Of a stretch of DNA of 64,000 bases, positions 55,108 to 64,000 are shown piece by piece (position 1 is the stretch's first letter; every line of letters begins with the position of its first letter). The notes below the pieces were generated by a model. The model made no database searches. It saw nothing but the letters and a program-made list of their open reading frames with translations, and was not told where the DNA came from. A program made the translations under genes and the position numbers. The stretch comes from Methylobacterium tardum (GTDB taxonomy: Bacteria; Pseudomonadota; Alphaproteobacteria; Rhizobiales; Beijerinckiaceae): contig NZ_CP097484.1 of NCBI RefSeq assembly GCF_023546765.1, positions 6,382,001 to 6,446,000 on the forward strand, in the 5' to 3' direction.

Positions 55108-55121
55108 CGACATAAATGTCG
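55108..55121. promoter_or_regulatory. Putative MarR operator before the ClC gene
   Basis: Perfect palindrome CGACAT-AA-ATGTCG, 22 bases before the ClC ATG, in the AT-rich part (TGGAATATATCGTATCACGA) of the divergent gap. A second short dyad TCGT-ATC-ACGA lies just upstream. Confidence 0.55.
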
Positions 55122-55143
55122 GACACACCAAGCGGAGATCCAG

Positions 55144-56958
55144 ATGGACGGCGGGACCGAGATCGAGCGTGGCGGCGAGAGGCCGCTGCGCCGGGCGTTG
55201 GGGGATTTCAGCGCGGATCGACGGGTCCTGACGCTGGCCGGGATGGCCGTGGTCACCGGCACCGCCGCGAGCGGCACCGCCTGGATCCTGCTGACGCTGA
55301 TCGGCCTCGTGACCAACTTCGCGTGGTACGGCCGCTTCGACACGGCCCTGACCTCCCTCGCGGAGGCGACGCCAGGGCCCTGGATGGTCGCCATCCCGGT
55401 AATCGGCGCGCTGATCGTCGGCGCCATGGCGCGCTACGGCTCCGAGAAGATCCGCGGCCACGGCATCCCGGAAGCCATGGAGGCGATCCTGATCGGCGGC
55501 AGCCGGATGTCGCCCAAGGTGGCCGTGCTGAAGCCGGTCTCGTCGGCTGTGGCGATCGGGACCGGCGGCCCGTTCGGCGCCGAGGGGCCGATCATCGTCA
55601 CGGGCGGGGCGGTGGGCTCCCTGTTCGCCCAGTTCTTCCATCTCAGCGCCGCGGAGCGGAAGACCCTCCTGGTGTCGGGGGCAGCCGCCGGCATGACGGC
55701 GATCTTCGGCACGCCGGTGGCGGCCGTGCTGCTCGCCCTCGAGGTGCTGCTGTTCGAATGGCGCCCGCGCAGCCTCGTCCCGGTGACGGTCGGGGCGGTG
55801 ACGGCGGCCTGCTGGCGTCCCGCCCTGTTCGGGGCCGGCCCGCTCTTTCCTTTCGCGGACAACCCGAACCTGCCGTGGTGGGGCCTGCCCGCCTGCGCGG
55901 CCGTGGGCATCGCCTGCGGGTTGATCTCGGGCAGCCTGACGCGGACTCTGTACGCCCTGGAGGACGGCTTCGGCCGGCTGCCCATTCACTGGATGTGGTG
56001 GCCGGCCCTGGGCGCCGCGGTGGTCGGCCTGGGCGGCCTCGTGGAGCCGCGGGCGCTCGGCGTCGGCTACGATGTGATCCACGATCTGCTGTCCGGGCAC
56101 ATGCTGGCCGGCGCCGTCGTGACGATCCTCGCAGTGAAGGCGGTGATCTGGCTCGCCGCCCTGTCCTCCGGCACGTCCGGCGGCGTGCTCGCGCCGCTCC
56201 TGATCATCGGTGGTGCGGTGGGATGGCTGCTCGGCCTGCTCCTGCCGGGTGCGCACGGCTTCTGGGCACTTATCGGCATGGCCGCGATGCTCGGCGGCAC
56301 CCTGCCGGCGCCGCTCACCGGCGTGGTCTTCGCGGTCGAGGTCACGGGGGATATCGCCGCTCTGGCCCCGCTGCTGGCCGCCACCATGGCGGCCTACGCG
56401 GTCACGGTCCTGCTTTTGAAGCGGTCGATCCTCACTGAGAAGATCGCCCGGCGCGGCCAGCACGTGACCCGTGAATACGGGATCGACCCCTACGACCTCG
56501 CCCGGGTCGCGGCGGTGATGACCCCGAAGGTCGAGACCTTGGCCGCCGACCTGCCGCTGGCGGACGCGCTCACGGCCATCGAGGACGGAGCCCATCATGC
56601 CTACCCGGTCGCCGACGGGGCAGGCCGCCCCGTCGGGCTGGTCTCGCGCAGCGACGCGCTGAACTGGGCTCTGGAGGAGCGTGACGGCGACGCGGCGGAG
56701 GGCACCCTCGGCGAGCGCGTCTCGGATGCCGATCTCGCGGTGGTCCATCCGGGCGACGTGGTCTCGCACGCGCTCGACGTGATGCTCGCGGCCGGGCAGG
56801 GGCGCCTGCCGGTCACGGATCCGCAGAGCGGCCGGCTGGTTGGACTTTTGACGCGCAAGGACCTGCTCCAGGTCCGCGCCACCGTGGTGCGCGCCGAGGC
56901 CGAGCGGCGGGCGTTCTTCCGCAGCCGCGATGCGCGCCGAACACAGGTCGGAGCATGA
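55144..56958 (+). CDS. ClC-type chloride channel/antiporter with CBS pair
   Basis: 604 residues. ClC signature loops: GTGGPFGAEGP (near 140, carrying the G-x-F-G-x-E-G-P filter) and SSGTSGGVLAPLL (near 345), with about 10 more helices to residue ~430. Two CBS domains form the C-terminus (AVMTPKVETLAADLPLADALTAI and VHPGDVVSHALDVMLAAGQGRLPVTD). The filter gating Glu is in place (GAEGP). Function is anion/proton exchange or channel. Overlaps the next gene (ATGA). Confidence 0.92.
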   Translation: MDGGTEIERGGERPLRRALGDFSADRRVLTLAGMAVVTGTAASGTAWILLTLIGLVTNFAWYGRFDTALTSLAEATPGPWMVAIPVIGALIVGAMARYGSEKIRGHGIPEAMEAILIGGSRMSPKVAVLKPVSSAVAIGTGGPFGAEGPIIVTGGAVGSLFAQFFHLSAAERKTLLVSGAAAGMTAIFGTPVAAVLLALEVLLFEWRPRSLVPVTVGAVTAACWRPALFGAGPLFPFADNPNLPWWGLPACAAVGIACGLISGSLTRTLYALEDGFGRLPIHWMWWPALGAAVVGLGGLVEPRALGVGYDVIHDLLSGHMLAGAVVTILAVKAVIWLAALSSGTSGGVLAPLLIIGGAVGWLLGLLLPGAHGFWALIGMAAMLGGTLPAPLTGVVFAVEVTGDIAALAPLLAATMAAYAVTVLLLKRSILTEKIARRGQHVTREYGIDPYDLARVAAVMTPKVETLAADLPLADALTAIEDGAHHAYPVADGAGRPVGLVSRSDALNWALEERDGDAAEGTLGERVSDADLAVVHPGDVVSHALDVMLAAGQGRLPVTDPQSGRLVGLLTRKDLLQVRATVVRAEAERRAFFRSRDARRTQVGA

Positions 56959-57428
56959 CCGAGGGCCTTCGCATCCCGGGGCGGACGATCAGGCTCGACC
57001 GAGTCCGGCCCGGGGCCTGCTGCCTGATGGCCGGCCGCGACGGGCCGGATCTCGCCCTCCTGGTCAGCCGGGAGGGGCGACCGGCGCCGCTGCTGCTCAA
57101 CCGGCGCAGCGCGGAGGGCGGCCATCTGCCCGTCCGCTCCGATCTGCCGCCCGACGCGGACGTTCTCGAATTGCGCGGCGCCGTCATCGCGCCGAGCGGC
57201 GCCCCCGCATCCGGCCGAGCCGCGACGTCAGCGGCCGCCCTCCATCTCGGTGACGGGCGCGCCTACCTGTGCGGCCGCGATGAATCTGGACGGGGCGCGC
57301 TCTTCGATGTCGGGACCGGCCTCGCCAGCGCCGTCGATCCGGCCGCGCTGCCGCGGACCCGATGCTGGCGCGTGATGGTGCCGGAAGCCGGTGGCGTCGT
57401 CACCCTTTATGAGGCGGAGCCCGCCTGA
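56955..57428 (+). CDS. Unknown protein coupled to the ClC gene
   Basis: 157 residues, no signal or membrane helix. Repeated beta-strand-like segments ([65 protein letters not shown]). The ATG overlaps the ClC stop. Family not recognised. Convergent with ispE. Confidence 0.6.
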   Translation: MTEGLRIPGRTIRLDRVRPGACCLMAGRDGPDLALLVSREGRPAPLLLNRRSAEGGHLPVRSDLPPDADVLELRGAVIAPSGAPASGRAATSAAALHLGDGRAYLCGRDESGRGALFDVGTGLASAVDPAALPRTRCWRVMVPEAGGVVTLYEAEPA

Positions 57429-57439
57429 GATCCCGCGGC

Positions 57440-58311
57440 TCAGCGCAGGAACGTCGGCGCCACCCACCAGCCCGGATGGGCACGGCGCAGGGCGGACGCC
57501 GCGCGCACGGCGCCGCGGCGGTCGGAGAACAGCGCGAACACCGTCGCGCCGGAGCCCGACATCCGCGCCAGCGGCAGCCGCGCGCCCGCAGCGCCGCCAG
57601 GACCTCGCCGATCACCGGTGCCACGGTCAGGGCCGGCGCCTCCAGGTCGTTGCGGGCCGGGCCGATCGCCGCGACGAGCGCGTCCCGGTCGAGACCCGCG
57701 GCGATGACCGGATGGGCCGCGCCCGCGCGCGTCTCGCCGACCGTCAGGCCCAGCGCCTTGAACACCGGCGCGGTGGGGACCGGGACGCCGGGATTGACCA
57801 GCACCGCCGGGAGCGGCGTCACGCCGAGGGCGGGTCCGATGTCCTCGCCGGCGCCGCACATCATCCGGGCCCGCGGATCGAGGCAGACCGGAACGTCGGC
57901 CCCGGTCTCCCGCGCAGCTGCGACGACCGCCGGATGGTCGAGGGCGAGCCCGTTGAGGCGCGCGAGCAGGCGCAGGGCCGCGGCGGCATCGGAGGATCCG
58001 CCCCCGATGCCGGCGGCGACCGGCAGGCGCTTGATCAGGTGGAAGCCGCCCGTCCGCAGGTCCGGGACCCGCGCGGCCAGCCCCCGGGCCGCGCGCAGCA
58101 CCAGATTGTCCGCCGTCGGGCCGGCCGGCCCGGCCGTCGGCCCGCTGACGGAAAGCCCCAGCGGAGCGCCCGGATCCAGGGTCAGCCGGTCCGCGGTGCC
58201 CGCGAAGGCCACAAGGCTTTCGAGCACGTGATAGCCGTCGCCCGCCCGCCGCCCGAGAACGTGGAGCGTCAGGTTGACCTTGGCGGGGGCGCGGTCTGCG
58301 AGCAGGGACAC
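57440..58311 (-). pseudogene. ispE: 4-diphosphocytidyl-2-C-methyl-D-erythritol kinase, frameshifted
   Basis: GHMP kinase of the MEP isoprenoid pathway, about 290 residues. N-terminal [15 protein letters not shown] and the ATP loop [17 protein letters not shown] (near 100) are intact. Near 57597 the frame is lost at VLAALRAR. The end ([24 protein letters not shown] ... [12 protein letters not shown]) lies in another frame. Deleting one base from the GCGCGC run restores it. The break would remove the third GHMP motif ([11 protein letters not shown]), so with an essential pathway a sequence error is most likely. Confidence 0.9.
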
Positions 58312-58377
58312 GGGATCTCGAAACGGTGTTGGAAGTGCTCCGCGAGGCTCTACAGGCTCGCGCGCGGGAACAACAGC

Positions 58378-59616
58378 TCAGCCGAGCTCGCCGTGCGCGG
58401 TATAGGGGAGGGTGTCGCCGACGCGGATCGCGGTCAGGTCCTCGGCGAGTTCCACAAGCCCGTCGCTGCCGGACAGGCTCGACAGGGCGCCCCCGGGCGC
58501 CGGGACGGCCTCGGGTGTCCCGTCGGCGCCCGGCCGGAGGCACACGCGCAGGTATTCGCGCCGGCCCGGCCGCTTCGCGGTGGCGAAGCCGCTCCGCACG
58601 ATGAGCGACGGCGCCGCGTCCAGCGCCCCCGACAGGTGCAGGACCAGCGGCCGGAGAATCGCCAGCGCCGTCACGTAGGCGGCGGTTGGGTTGCCCGGGA
58701 GGCCTATGAAGGGCGTGCCGGCGACATGCCCGAGCGCCACGGGCCGGCCCGGCTTGATCGCGAGGCGCCAGAAGGTCAGGCCCCCCGAAGCCTCGACGGC
58801 GGCGCGGACGTGATCCTCCTCGCCGACCGAGACGCCGCCCGAGGTCACGATCAGGTCGTGATCCGCCGCCACCGCCGCGACGCGCTCCCGGACGGAGGCG
58901 GCCGAATCGCGCAGGATGCCGAAATCGACCGGCACGGTGCCGAGACGGCGGAGGAGGGCGGCGAGCATCGGCCGGTTGGCATCGTGGATGCCGGCGGGCG
59001 GCAGGGGCTCGCCGGCCGGCGCCAGCTCGTCACCCGTGGAGAACAAGGCCACGCGCAGCGGCACGCGCAGGCGCAGGCCGGGCAGCCCGAGCGCGGCGGC
59101 GAGCGCCAGATGCCGCGGGCCGAGACGGGTGCCGGCCGGGATCGCGAGGCGGCCGCGGACCACATCCTCGCCGGCGCGGCGGCGATTGGCGCCCGGCGCC
59201 AGGCCGGCCGGCAGGACCACGGTCCCGCCGTCGAGGCGCACATCCTCCTGCATCGCCACCGTATCGGTGCCGGGCGGCAGCGGCGCGCCGGTGAAGATCC
59301 GGACCGCGAAGCCCGCGCCGGCCTCGCGCGGTGCGTGCCCCGCCGGCACACGGCCACCGAGGGGCAGGCGGGTCTCTGCTCCGGGCGACAGATCGGCCGT
59401 CCGCACGGCGTAGCCGTCCACCGCGGCGTTGTCGAAGGGCGGCAGATCGATCGGCGCGACCAGATCCTCGGCGAGCACGCGGCCATCCCCGCGCGCGAGG
59501 TCCACCGTCTCGATCCCGGACAGCACCGGCAACCGACTCCGGATCAGCGCGACGGCATCGGCGACCCGCATCGGGGCGGGCGCGGCGTCGAAGCAATCGG
59601 CGCTCAGGCGGCCCAT
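58378..59616 (-). CDS. moeA: Molybdopterin molybdotransferase
   Basis: 412 residues from ATG 59616 ([20 protein letters not shown]). It inserts molybdate into adenylated molybdopterin. Landmarks: the N-terminal [30 protein letters not shown], the MogA-like [16 protein letters not shown] and [16 protein letters not shown]. The C-terminal beta domain is present. Divergent from the aminotransferase gene. Confidence 0.93.
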   Translation of the reverse strand: MGRLSADCFDAAPAPMRVADAVALIRSRLPVLSGIETVDLARGDGRVLAEDLVAPIDLPPFDNAAVDGYAVRTADLSPGAETRLPLGGRVPAGHAPREAGAGFAVRIFTGAPLPPGTDTVAMQEDVRLDGGTVVLPAGLAPGANRRRAGEDVVRGRLAIPAGTRLGPRHLALAAALGLPGLRLRVPLRVALFSTGDELAPAGEPLPPAGIHDANRPMLAALLRRLGTVPVDFGILRDSAASVRERVAAVAADHDLIVTSGGVSVGEEDHVRAAVEASGGLTFWRLAIKPGRPVALGHVAGTPFIGLPGNPTAAYVTALAILRPLVLHLSGALDAAPSLIVRSGFATAKRPGRREYLRVCLRPGADGTPEAVPAPGGALSSLSGSDGLVELAEDLTAIRVGDTLPYTAHGELG

Positions 59617-59755
59617 GGCGGCGCGGGATCGGGAGGGGGCAGGTGGGTCGGCACGGGCGGCCTCGCGGATGTGGTCCGCCGGCTTGCGGCATCGGGGCGG
59701 CGCGATCAAGCTCCGGAGCGTGGCTCCGGCGGGTCCGATCCTCTACGGTCCCGCC

Positions 59756-60904
59756 ATGTCGACCGCCGAAGAGCTCCCGTCCCAGCGCCACCTCTTCGAG
59801 GTCCCGCCCGAGGTCAGCTACCTCGACGCGGCGGCGTGGTCGCCCCTGCCGCGGGCCGTCCGCGCGGCCGGCGAGGCGGGCATCCTGACCAAGAGCCGTC
59901 CCTGGGAGCACCCCCGCGAGGCGATCCCCGCCTGGGCCGAGCGGGCCCGCGCCGCCGCCGCCGGGCTGATCGGGGCGGCCGCCGACGACGTCGCGATCGT
60001 CGGCTCGATCAGCCACGCGATGGCCGTCGCCGCGCGCAACATCGAGCCGATGCCGGGCGGGCGCCTGCTGCGGGTCGCCGACGAGTTCCCGTCCTTGCGC
60101 TTCGCATTCGACACGCTCGCCGCCGTCCACGGCCTCGTCGCCGAGGAGGTCGCGCCTCCCCGGGACGGCGACTGGACCGCCGCAATCCTGGACGCGATCG
60201 AGCGCCCGGGCGCCCCGCCGCTCGCGCTCGCGACCCTGACCCCGCTGCACTGGACCGACGGCGGCCTGATCGACCTCGACCGCCTGGCGCCCGCGGTCCA
60301 CCGGGCCGGCGCGGCTCTGGTGATCGACGCGACGCAGGCGGTGGGTGCCGTGCCGGTGGATGTCGCGCGCTGGCGGCCCGACTTCCTGGCCTTCCCGACC
60401 TACAAATGGGCGTTGGGACCCTACGGCCTCGGCTTCCTCTACGCCGCGCCCCACCGGCAGGATGGCACCGCGATCGAGGACAACCTCGGAAACCGGCCGC
60501 CGGCCGTCGGCGCGCGTCGGTACGACCGCGGCGAGCTGAACGATCCCGTCGCTCTGCCCATGGCGGCGACCGGGCTGGAATTGATCGCCGGCTGGGGCGT
60601 GTTGGCCGTGACGGCCCGGCTGCGCGGGCTCACGGATCGGCTCGCGGAGGCAGCCGCAACGCTGCCGCTCTCGGTCGCGCCGCGTCACCTGCGCGCCCCC
60701 CATATCCTCGGATTGCGTTCGCCGAGCGGGCTTCCCGCGGGCATCGTCGATCGCCTGCGCCGCAGGGGCGTGTTCGTGAGTGAGCGCGCGCAGGCCTTGC
60801 GCGTCAGCCCGCATGTCTGGGCCGACGAGGATGACCTCGCGCGCTGTCTCGCCGCACTGAAGGACGAATTCGAACGTGAAACCAGACACGCTCCGGGAAC
60901 GTAG
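59756..60904 (+). CDS. Class V aminotransferase-fold PLP enzyme
   Basis: 382 residues. The PLP-binding Lys is in FPTYKWALGPYGLGFLY (near 210). The Asp that holds the pyridine N is in LVIDATQAVGAVPVD. The N-terminal VSYLDAAAWSPLPRAV matches the start of cysteine-desulphurase-like enzymes, but there is no catalytic Cys loop. It therefore probably acts on another amino acid or is a kynureninase-like member. Stand-alone gene. Confidence 0.82.
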   Translation: MSTAEELPSQRHLFEVPPEVSYLDAAAWSPLPRAVRAAGEAGILTKSRPWEHPREAIPAWAERARAAAAGLIGAAADDVAIVGSISHAMAVAARNIEPMPGGRLLRVADEFPSLRFAFDTLAAVHGLVAEEVAPPRDGDWTAAILDAIERPGAPPLALATLTPLHWTDGGLIDLDRLAPAVHRAGAALVIDATQAVGAVPVDVARWRPDFLAFPTYKWALGPYGLGFLYAAPHRQDGTAIEDNLGNRPPAVGARRYDRGELNDPVALPMAATGLELIAGWGVLAVTARLRGLTDRLAEAAATLPLSVAPRHLRAPHILGLRSPSGLPAGIVDRLRRRGVFVSERAQALRVSPHVWADEDDLARCLAALKDEFERETRHAPGT

Positions 60905-61016
60905 CGGGGCTAGGCCGAGCTTCAGGGACAGTGCGGATGCCGTGCCGATCCCTGACGCCTAGGTCTCCGCGGGCAGCCTCTCTCACTGTCTGCGGGGAGA
61001 GGCTGCCCGCACGCGT

Positions 61017-62366
61017 ATGTCGAGACCCATGTCGTATTCCGAAGACCCTCTGCGCACGACGGATGGCGGCCGTACGCGGCCCGGCCGGCTGCTCGATGCG
61101 CTGAGGGCTGCCGTCTCGGGGCGGTTCGCCGTGATCCTCTCCGGCGAGCTGACCCAGAGCCTGTTCCACTTCGTCCTGAACATCCTGCTGGTGCGCGAGC
61201 TCGACGCGCACGATTACGGGTTGTTCGCGATCGTGTTCACGGTGGGCGCCGTCGGCATCACCTACATCCGCGCGCTGGTGGCGGTTCCGGCGACCCTGCA
61301 TGTCGCCCGCAGCATCGGACGGCCGGCGGCTCTCGGCTACGACGTGATGTTCGGCTCCGGCGCGCTGCTGGTCTCCGGCGTGATGGGCGTCGGCGTCGGG
61401 CTCGCCCTCGTGCCGGTGATCGGCCTCGGCGCATTGGCGGCCGGGGCTTTCGTGGGTCTCTACGCCTTCCGCAGCTACCTGCGGATCGTGCTCCTCGCCC
61501 GCGGCCGTCCGCGGATCGCCGGGCTCAGCGACGTCGTCTACGCCGCCTGCGGGACAGTGTTCGCGGCACTCGGTCTCGACGGTTCGGGCACGGTGCTCCT
61601 CGATCATGCCTTCGCGGCGATCGCGCTGGCTCACGCGGTCGCCATCGCGGTGGCCTACGGGGTGCTCCGGGAGCGGCTCCGGATCTCGCTGCACGCGCGG
61701 GCCCGGGCGCGCTACCGGGCGATCTGGCCGACCCTGGCGTGGTCGCTCGCGGGCGTGACCAGCCTGACAGTGCAAGGCCAGGGCCTGACCCTGCTGTTCG
61801 CCCTTCTCGCCGGCCCGGCCGCCTACGCCCCGATCGCGGCGACCCTCGTACTCTACGCGCCCCTGCGCATTCCCACGAGCGCGCTGATGAACATGGTCCT
61901 GCCGGAGATCATCCGGCTGCGCGCGAGCGGGCAGGCCAAGGCGGCCCGGCGGATCGTGATCCGCCAGGCGGCGCTGCTCGGCTGCGCCTGCCTCGCCTAC
62001 GGGGCCGCGATGGCCGCGCTGCTGCCGCTGATCGAGGAGATCCTGTTCAAGGGGCGGTTCGCGGACGCGCCGCTCGGATGGATCGGGCTCGGCGTCTGGG
62101 CGGTGGTCACCGTCTCGCTGCTCTACGCGCTTCCCCGCGCCTACCTGGAAGCCTCGGCGGCGTTCCGGACCATCACGGCGGGCGCCGTGGCAAGCGCTGC
62201 GCTCGGTTTCGCCCTGATCGTGCCGGCCCTCCTGCTCCTGCCGGCGGCCACCGCGCTCCTCGGCCTGCTCGCCTCCGAGATCGCCACGCTGGCCTGGTCG
62301 GTGAATGCTTTCCGGAGCCTCGCGCGCATGTCGCACGCCGCGCCGCCCGCCGCCTGCGCGACCTGA
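61017..62366 (+). CDS. Polysaccharide/oligosaccharide flippase-like membrane protein
   Basis: 449 residues with about 12-14 hydrophobic helices of the MVF/Wzx type (FAVILSGELTQSLFHFVLNILLVRELDAHDYGLFAIVFTVGAVGI near the start, APLRIPTSALMNMVLPEI in the middle). It probably moves lipid-linked sugars or a related lipid across the inner membrane for envelope polysaccharide. Start ATG 61017; ATG 61029 also possible. Convergent with a GNAT-type gene often found in exopolysaccharide loci. Confidence 0.8.
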   Translation: MSRPMSYSEDPLRTTDGGRTRPGRLLDALRAAVSGRFAVILSGELTQSLFHFVLNILLVRELDAHDYGLFAIVFTVGAVGITYIRALVAVPATLHVARSIGRPAALGYDVMFGSGALLVSGVMGVGVGLALVPVIGLGALAAGAFVGLYAFRSYLRIVLLARGRPRIAGLSDVVYAACGTVFAALGLDGSGTVLLDHAFAAIALAHAVAIAVAYGVLRERLRISLHARARARYRAIWPTLAWSLAGVTSLTVQGQGLTLLFALLAGPAAYAPIAATLVLYAPLRIPTSALMNMVLPEIIRLRASGQAKAARRIVIRQAALLGCACLAYGAAMAALLPLIEEILFKGRFADAPLGWIGLGVWAVVTVSLLYALPRAYLEASAAFRTITAGAVASAALGFALIVPALLLLPAATALLGLLASEIATLAWSVNAFRSLARMSHAAPPAACAT

Positions 62367-62397
62367 GGCCGGACGTGTCCGGAAGGGATCATTCCCG

Positions 62398-63534
62398 TCA
62401 GCTGACAGCCTCGGCGGCCGGCGCCGTGTCCACGGGCGCCGCCGGTTTTCCGAAGCGGCCCCGCAACGCGTGGTGGGCGCGGTCCACGAAATGTGCGGCC
62501 GCGCCCTGCGGCGTGCGCGCGCCCATCAGCGAGGCCAGGGTGAGGTTCTCGGTGCCGAAACGGCCCTTGAAGCCCTCGTCGCCGCACAGGAAATCGACGG
62601 TCTGCAACCCGTGGTCGATCGACCACATGATGTAGTCCATCATCAGGACCATGCCGGGTGAGCCCCGCTCCGCGGCCGGATCGTAGGTGGTGACGAAGGC
62701 CATCATGGCGCCCGCCTGGACGAAGTTGATCGAGACCGCCACGACCGCACCGCCGCATTCCAGTACGAAGGCATGGAGCAGCCCGGTCTCGCGCAGAACC
62801 TCGACCATGGCAGGCAGAGCCTGCGATCCCTCGTCGTAGAACGCCGTCGAGTCCAGCCCATGGGCCGCGAGCCAGGCCCGCTTGAAGGTGGTCAGTTGCT
62901 CGAGAACCGGTGCGAGCGGCTCCTCCGGACCGAGGAGGCGGAAGGCCAGCGCGCCGCGCTCGCTCATGAATTTCTGGCCGCGCCGATAGTTCTGGCGGGT
63001 CTTCTTCGACTGCGCGTCGAACCACGCCGCCCCGGATTTCCAGGGGCCGCGCACCCGCCAATTCGCCTCCTCGCGATGGTTCAGGCGCAGCCGGATCCCG
63101 CCGCCCGGGCTGTCGATCAGCGCCCGGGCCGCGGCGCCCGGAAGGAGCCGGTTCAGGTAGGCGAGGTCGAAACCGCCGGCCTGGCCGGCATGGCGCCACA
63201 TCCGCCGCACGAGATCCCGGTCCGTCCCGGGGGCCAGGAGCGCGTCACCGAAATCCGCGCATTCCTTCGCGGCCCATTCGAGAACCCGGAGGCCCTTCCG
63301 GCGCACGGTCGCGAGCGGCATCACGCCGACGAGCGACTCCCCGCGCCAGGCCAGCACGATGGCCAGGGCCCGGCGCTCCCGATCCGGCGCGCTCGCCCAC
63401 CAGGCGGAGATCCAGGCGTGACTCTGGAACACGAGGGCGCCGCTGCGCCGCCACAGGTCGGTCCAGGCCGCACCGACTTCTCCCAGCCGCTCGCTCGTTC
63501 GAACCGTCTCGAAGCGCTCGAGGGCCATGGTCAT
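62398..63534 (-). CDS. GNAT-fold acyltransferase (CelD/BcsL-like)
   Basis: 378 residues. Two GNAT halves as in the CelD/BcsL group: WTDLWRRSGALVFQSHAWISAWW near the start and WFDAQSKKTRQNYRRGQKFM (the S-K-K-x-R-x-x-x-R segment) in the middle. The cofactor-binding region is LECGGAVVAVSINFVQAGAMMAFVTTYDPAAERGSPGMVLMM, abbreviated by its landmarks. Such proteins modify exopolysaccharide or cell-wall sugars. The stop is four bases inside the next gene upstream on this strand. Confidence 0.8.
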   Translation of the reverse strand: MTMALERFETVRTSERLGEVGAAWTDLWRRSGALVFQSHAWISAWWASAPDRERRALAIVLAWRGESLVGVMPLATVRRKGLRVLEWAAKECADFGDALLAPGTDRDLVRRMWRHAGQAGGFDLAYLNRLLPGAAARALIDSPGGGIRLRLNHREEANWRVRGPWKSGAAWFDAQSKKTRQNYRRGQKFMSERGALAFRLLGPEEPLAPVLEQLTTFKRAWLAAHGLDSTAFYDEGSQALPAMVEVLRETGLLHAFVLECGGAVVAVSINFVQAGAMMAFVTTYDPAAERGSPGMVLMMDYIMWSIDHGLQTVDFLCGDEGFKGRFGTENLTLASLMGARTPQGAAAHFVDRAHHALRGRFGKPAAPVDTAPAAEAVS

Positions 63535-64000
63535 GCGCCCGGACGCGGCTGGGACACGGCTCCGCGCAAACGCCGGGCCTGCCGCGTGATCCGCCGGCCC
63601 ATCTTCTTCAGCGGCAGCAGGTAGAGACCCGAGAGGGATTGATAGTCGGCAACATCCCGATCGACGAGCCCGAATTTAAAATCTTCGTTGGGCTCCGGCA
63701 CGCACAGCGTCCCGAACAGGCGATCCCAGAAGGAGAACAGCAGGCCGAAATTCTTGTCGTAGTGCTGCGGAGCCGTGGAGTGATGGAGCTGATGCCAGTG
63801 CGGGCACAGCACGACGTTGTTCAGCGGCCCGAACGAGATCTTGAAATGCGTGTGCCGCACGAAGTCCATCATCAGGATGTTGCGCATGATGTAGACGTTG
63901 ATGCCGAACACCGTCAGCTCGACGGGATTGAGAGCGACGAGGCTCCAGATCCCGAAGCAGATCCCGGGGATCACCCCGTCCCAGGCCCGGTTCATCAACT
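63531..64000 (-). CDS. Fatty acid hydroxylase/sterol desaturase family protein (cut by window edge)
   Basis: The visible 156 residues are the C-terminal part; the frame runs off the right edge. Membrane-bound di-iron hydroxylase features: HTHFKISFG and the HWHQLHHS motif (H-x-x-H-H), then HYDKNFGLLFSFWDRLFGT, which are the third His cluster and the W-D-R-x-F-G-T signature of this family. It probably hydroxylates a lipid (hopanoid, fatty acid or sphingoid). Overlaps the GNAT gene start (ATGA). Confidence 0.9.
   Translation of the reverse strand, partial: LMNRAWDGVIPGICFGIWSLVALNPVELTVFGINVYIMRNILMMDFVRHTHFKISFGPLNNVVLCPHWHQLHHSTAPQHYDKNFGLLFSFWDRLFGTLCVPEPNEDFKFGLVDRDVADYQSLSGLYLLPLKKMGRRITRQARRLRGAVSQPRPGA

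Overview
The window is GC-rich bacterial DNA with the coding style of an alphaproteobacterium of the Hyphomicrobiales. The gene order and protein sequences look most like Methylobacterium or a close relative. This is inferred from familiarity; no search was run.

Layout. (1) 1-8.4 kb is a metal-resistance block: a chromate transporter cut by the left edge, two tandem small exported proteins, a DUF1259 protein and an ATP-grasp-like protein. It is followed by an ars cluster with an MFS exporter, Acr3, an ArsR-ArsC fusion, a palindromic operator, ArsH and a DUF6428 protein. (2) 8.4-24.7 kb is accessory DNA. It holds a primase-like replication protein, many small unknown genes, a phased DNA repeat array, a soluble FtsH-like AAA/M41 protease operon with two paralogous small proteins, an HTH protein, and a DNA methyltransferase / unknown protein / McrB / McrC / HTH cluster. 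It ends at a NYN-domain gene and a tRNA-Gly whose 3' end faces the accessory DNA, as expected for an integration site. No integrase is visible. (3) 24.8-64 kb is core chromosome: aroQ, pyrE, pyrC, ilvBN behind a leader-peptide attenuator, ilvC next to a TetR gene with a perfect operator, a chemoreceptor, trpS, dapF-mtaB, ftsY, yciB, ccmCDG, a long-chain prenyl diphosphate synthase, pcm, a MarR/ClC divergent pair, ispE, moeA and envelope polysaccharide genes. The right edge cuts a fatty-acid-hydroxylase-type gene.

A recurring oddity is broken reading frames. About a dozen genes need a one-base correction, including ftsY and ispE, which are normally essential. Most breaks lie in or beside short homopolymers, so base-calling errors are the simplest explanation. 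Two breaks are different in kind: a perfect 14-bp tandem duplication in tam and an in-frame TAG in a chemoreceptor gene. These may be real mutations.

The most interesting candidates are the methyltransferase/McrBC-like cluster (19.5-24.1 kb), the repeat array in which motifs occur as triplets at helical spacing (14.95-15.22 kb), and the soluble FtsH-like operon between them.
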